NCBI GenBank assembly: GCA_002317475.1
Contig: DCIS01000120.1
Span: forward strand, 1 to 5,460
Direction of reading: 5' to 3'
DNA from: Prevotellaceae bacterium UBA1720
GTDB lineage: Bacteria; Bacteroidota; Bacteroidia; Bacteroidales; Bacteroidaceae
DNA: 5,460 nucleotides
Below, piece by piece: positions 4,840 to 5,460 of the stretch. Position 1 is the first letter of the stretch; each line of letters starts with the position of its first letter. Position numbers and translations under genes: made by a program. Below the pieces are notes generated by a model that was given only the letters and a program-made list of their open reading frames with translations, was not told the origin of the DNA and did not search any database.

Positions 4840-5460
4840 CTACTCGAGATAAGTATATCCGTAGAGTCCTGCACGGTAGTTGGAGATGAACTCCTTACCC
4901 TCGGCAGCGGTAATCTTGCCATCTTTGATGGCCTTGCTGACCCAGATTTCCAGACGACGAACCAGTTTCTTGGGATCGTACTGTACATATTCCAGGACAT
5001 CAGCTACGGTTTCACCGTCAATGAACTGATCGATGCTATAAGAGTCACCATCCACAGAGATGTGTACGGCATTGGTGTCACCAAAGAGGTTGTGCATGTT
5101 GCCCAGAATCTCCTGGTAAGCACCCACCAGGAACACACCTATATAATAATGCTCTCCGGGACGCAAGGCGTGCAAGGGCAAATAACTGGTCTGCTGTCCG
5201 CCATTGACATACGCCGTAATCTTACCGTCGCTGTCACAGGTGATATCTTGCACCTGAGCACTACGGGTAGGTTCCTCTTCCAGACGCGAGATAGGCATGA
5301 TGGGGAAGAGTTGGTCGATACCCCAGGAGTCTGGCATACTCTGGAAGAGTGAGAAATTGCAGAAATATTTGTCTGCCATCTGCTTGTCCAGTTTGCGGAG
5401 TTCGTCGGGAACATGCTTCTGGTGGTGAGCCAACTCGGCCACCTCATGGCTGATAGCCCA
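4840..5460 (-). CDS. speA: Biosynthetic arginine decarboxylase, C-terminal fragment
   Basis: An open frame from the right edge (WAISHEVAEL...) to TAG 4842-4840 gives the last 206 residues of a protein whose family is about 630 long. SpeA is a PLP enzyme that turns arginine into agmatine and CO2, the first step of the agmatine route to putrescine and spermidine. Visible motifs (fragment numbering): HHQKHVPDELRKLDKQMADKYFCNFSLFQS (12-41), SWGIDQLFPIMPI (45-57), DITCDSDGKI (72-81, holding the conserved Cys of this decarboxylase fold), GAYQEILGNMHNLFGDTNAVH (113-133) and the C-terminal ISNYRAGLYGYTYLE. The PLP-lysine barrel is outside the window. The end matches the family ending, so the C-terminus is complete. 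The stop is followed 1 bp later by the inverted-repeat element, and argB starts 94 nt downstream, so the two were probably one transcription unit. Confidence 0.95.
   Translation of the reverse strand, partial: WAISHEVAELAHHQKHVPDELRKLDKQMADKYFCNFSLFQSMPDSWGIDQLFPIMPISRLEEEPTRSAQVQDITCDSDGKITAYVNGGQQTSYLPLHALRPGEHYYIGVFLVGAYQEILGNMHNLFGDTNAVHISVDGDSYSIDQFIDGETVADVLEYVQYDPKKLVRRLEIWVSKAIKDGKITAAEGKEFISNYRAGLYGYTYLE

Noticed and set aside
4746..5000. Longer argB frame starting at 5000
   Set aside because: It overlaps the conserved C-terminus of speA in another frame and shows no ArgB similarity. It stays open by chance and passes through the repeat arm. The start at 4745 is better supported.
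4585..5352. Plus-strand 255-codon open frame opposite speA and argB
   Set aside because: It is antisense to two well-conserved genes, covers the repeat element and shows no recognisable domain; a shadow frame.

Overview
The window reads as a Bacteroidales chromosome, most likely Prevotella/Bacteroides-like. The protein sequences match that group in wording, one promoter fits the Bacteroidetes consensus (TTTG, 19-nt spacer, TAnnTTTG), ribosome-binding sites are weak and A-rich, and the gene set is typical. All six recognisable genes are on the minus strand, so transcription runs from high to low coordinates.

In the direction of transcription: (1) 5460-4840 is the C-terminal third of speA, biosynthetic arginine decarboxylase, cut by the window edge. 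(2) 4838-4685 is a G/C-rich element with inverted ends that lies directly after the speA stop and runs into the first codons of the next gene. (3) 4745-3885 is argB, acetylglutamate kinase. About its first 21 codons are encoded by the element. (4) 3838-3329 and 3339-2848 are an ECF sigma factor and a one-helix membrane protein that overlap by 11 nt and are probably a sigma/anti-sigma pair. A possible ECF-type promoter precedes them and a rho-independent terminator follows at 2734-2711. (5) 2591-714 is a RelA/SpoT homologue with an intact-looking ppGpp hydrolase site and a degenerate synthetase site, preceded by a good Bacteroidetes promoter. (6) 650-1 is the N-terminal part of a secreted family 2 glycosidase (beta-galactosidase type), cut by the window edge.

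Functionally, speA and argB sit at opposite ends of arginine metabolism (use toward agmatine/polyamines, and synthesis). The sigma pair probably senses an envelope signal, and the RSH protein probably removes (p)ppGpp. The glycosidase belongs to glycan breakdown and may be the first gene of a locus continuing outside the window.

Most of the window is ordinary core sequence. The parts most worth a second look are the element that has become the argB N-terminus (with G-quadruplex-type G runs in both arms), the dead-looking synthetase domain of the RSH protein, and the candidate self-recognition promoter of the ECF sigma gene. I found no rRNA, tRNA, CRISPR array, transposase or phage gene.
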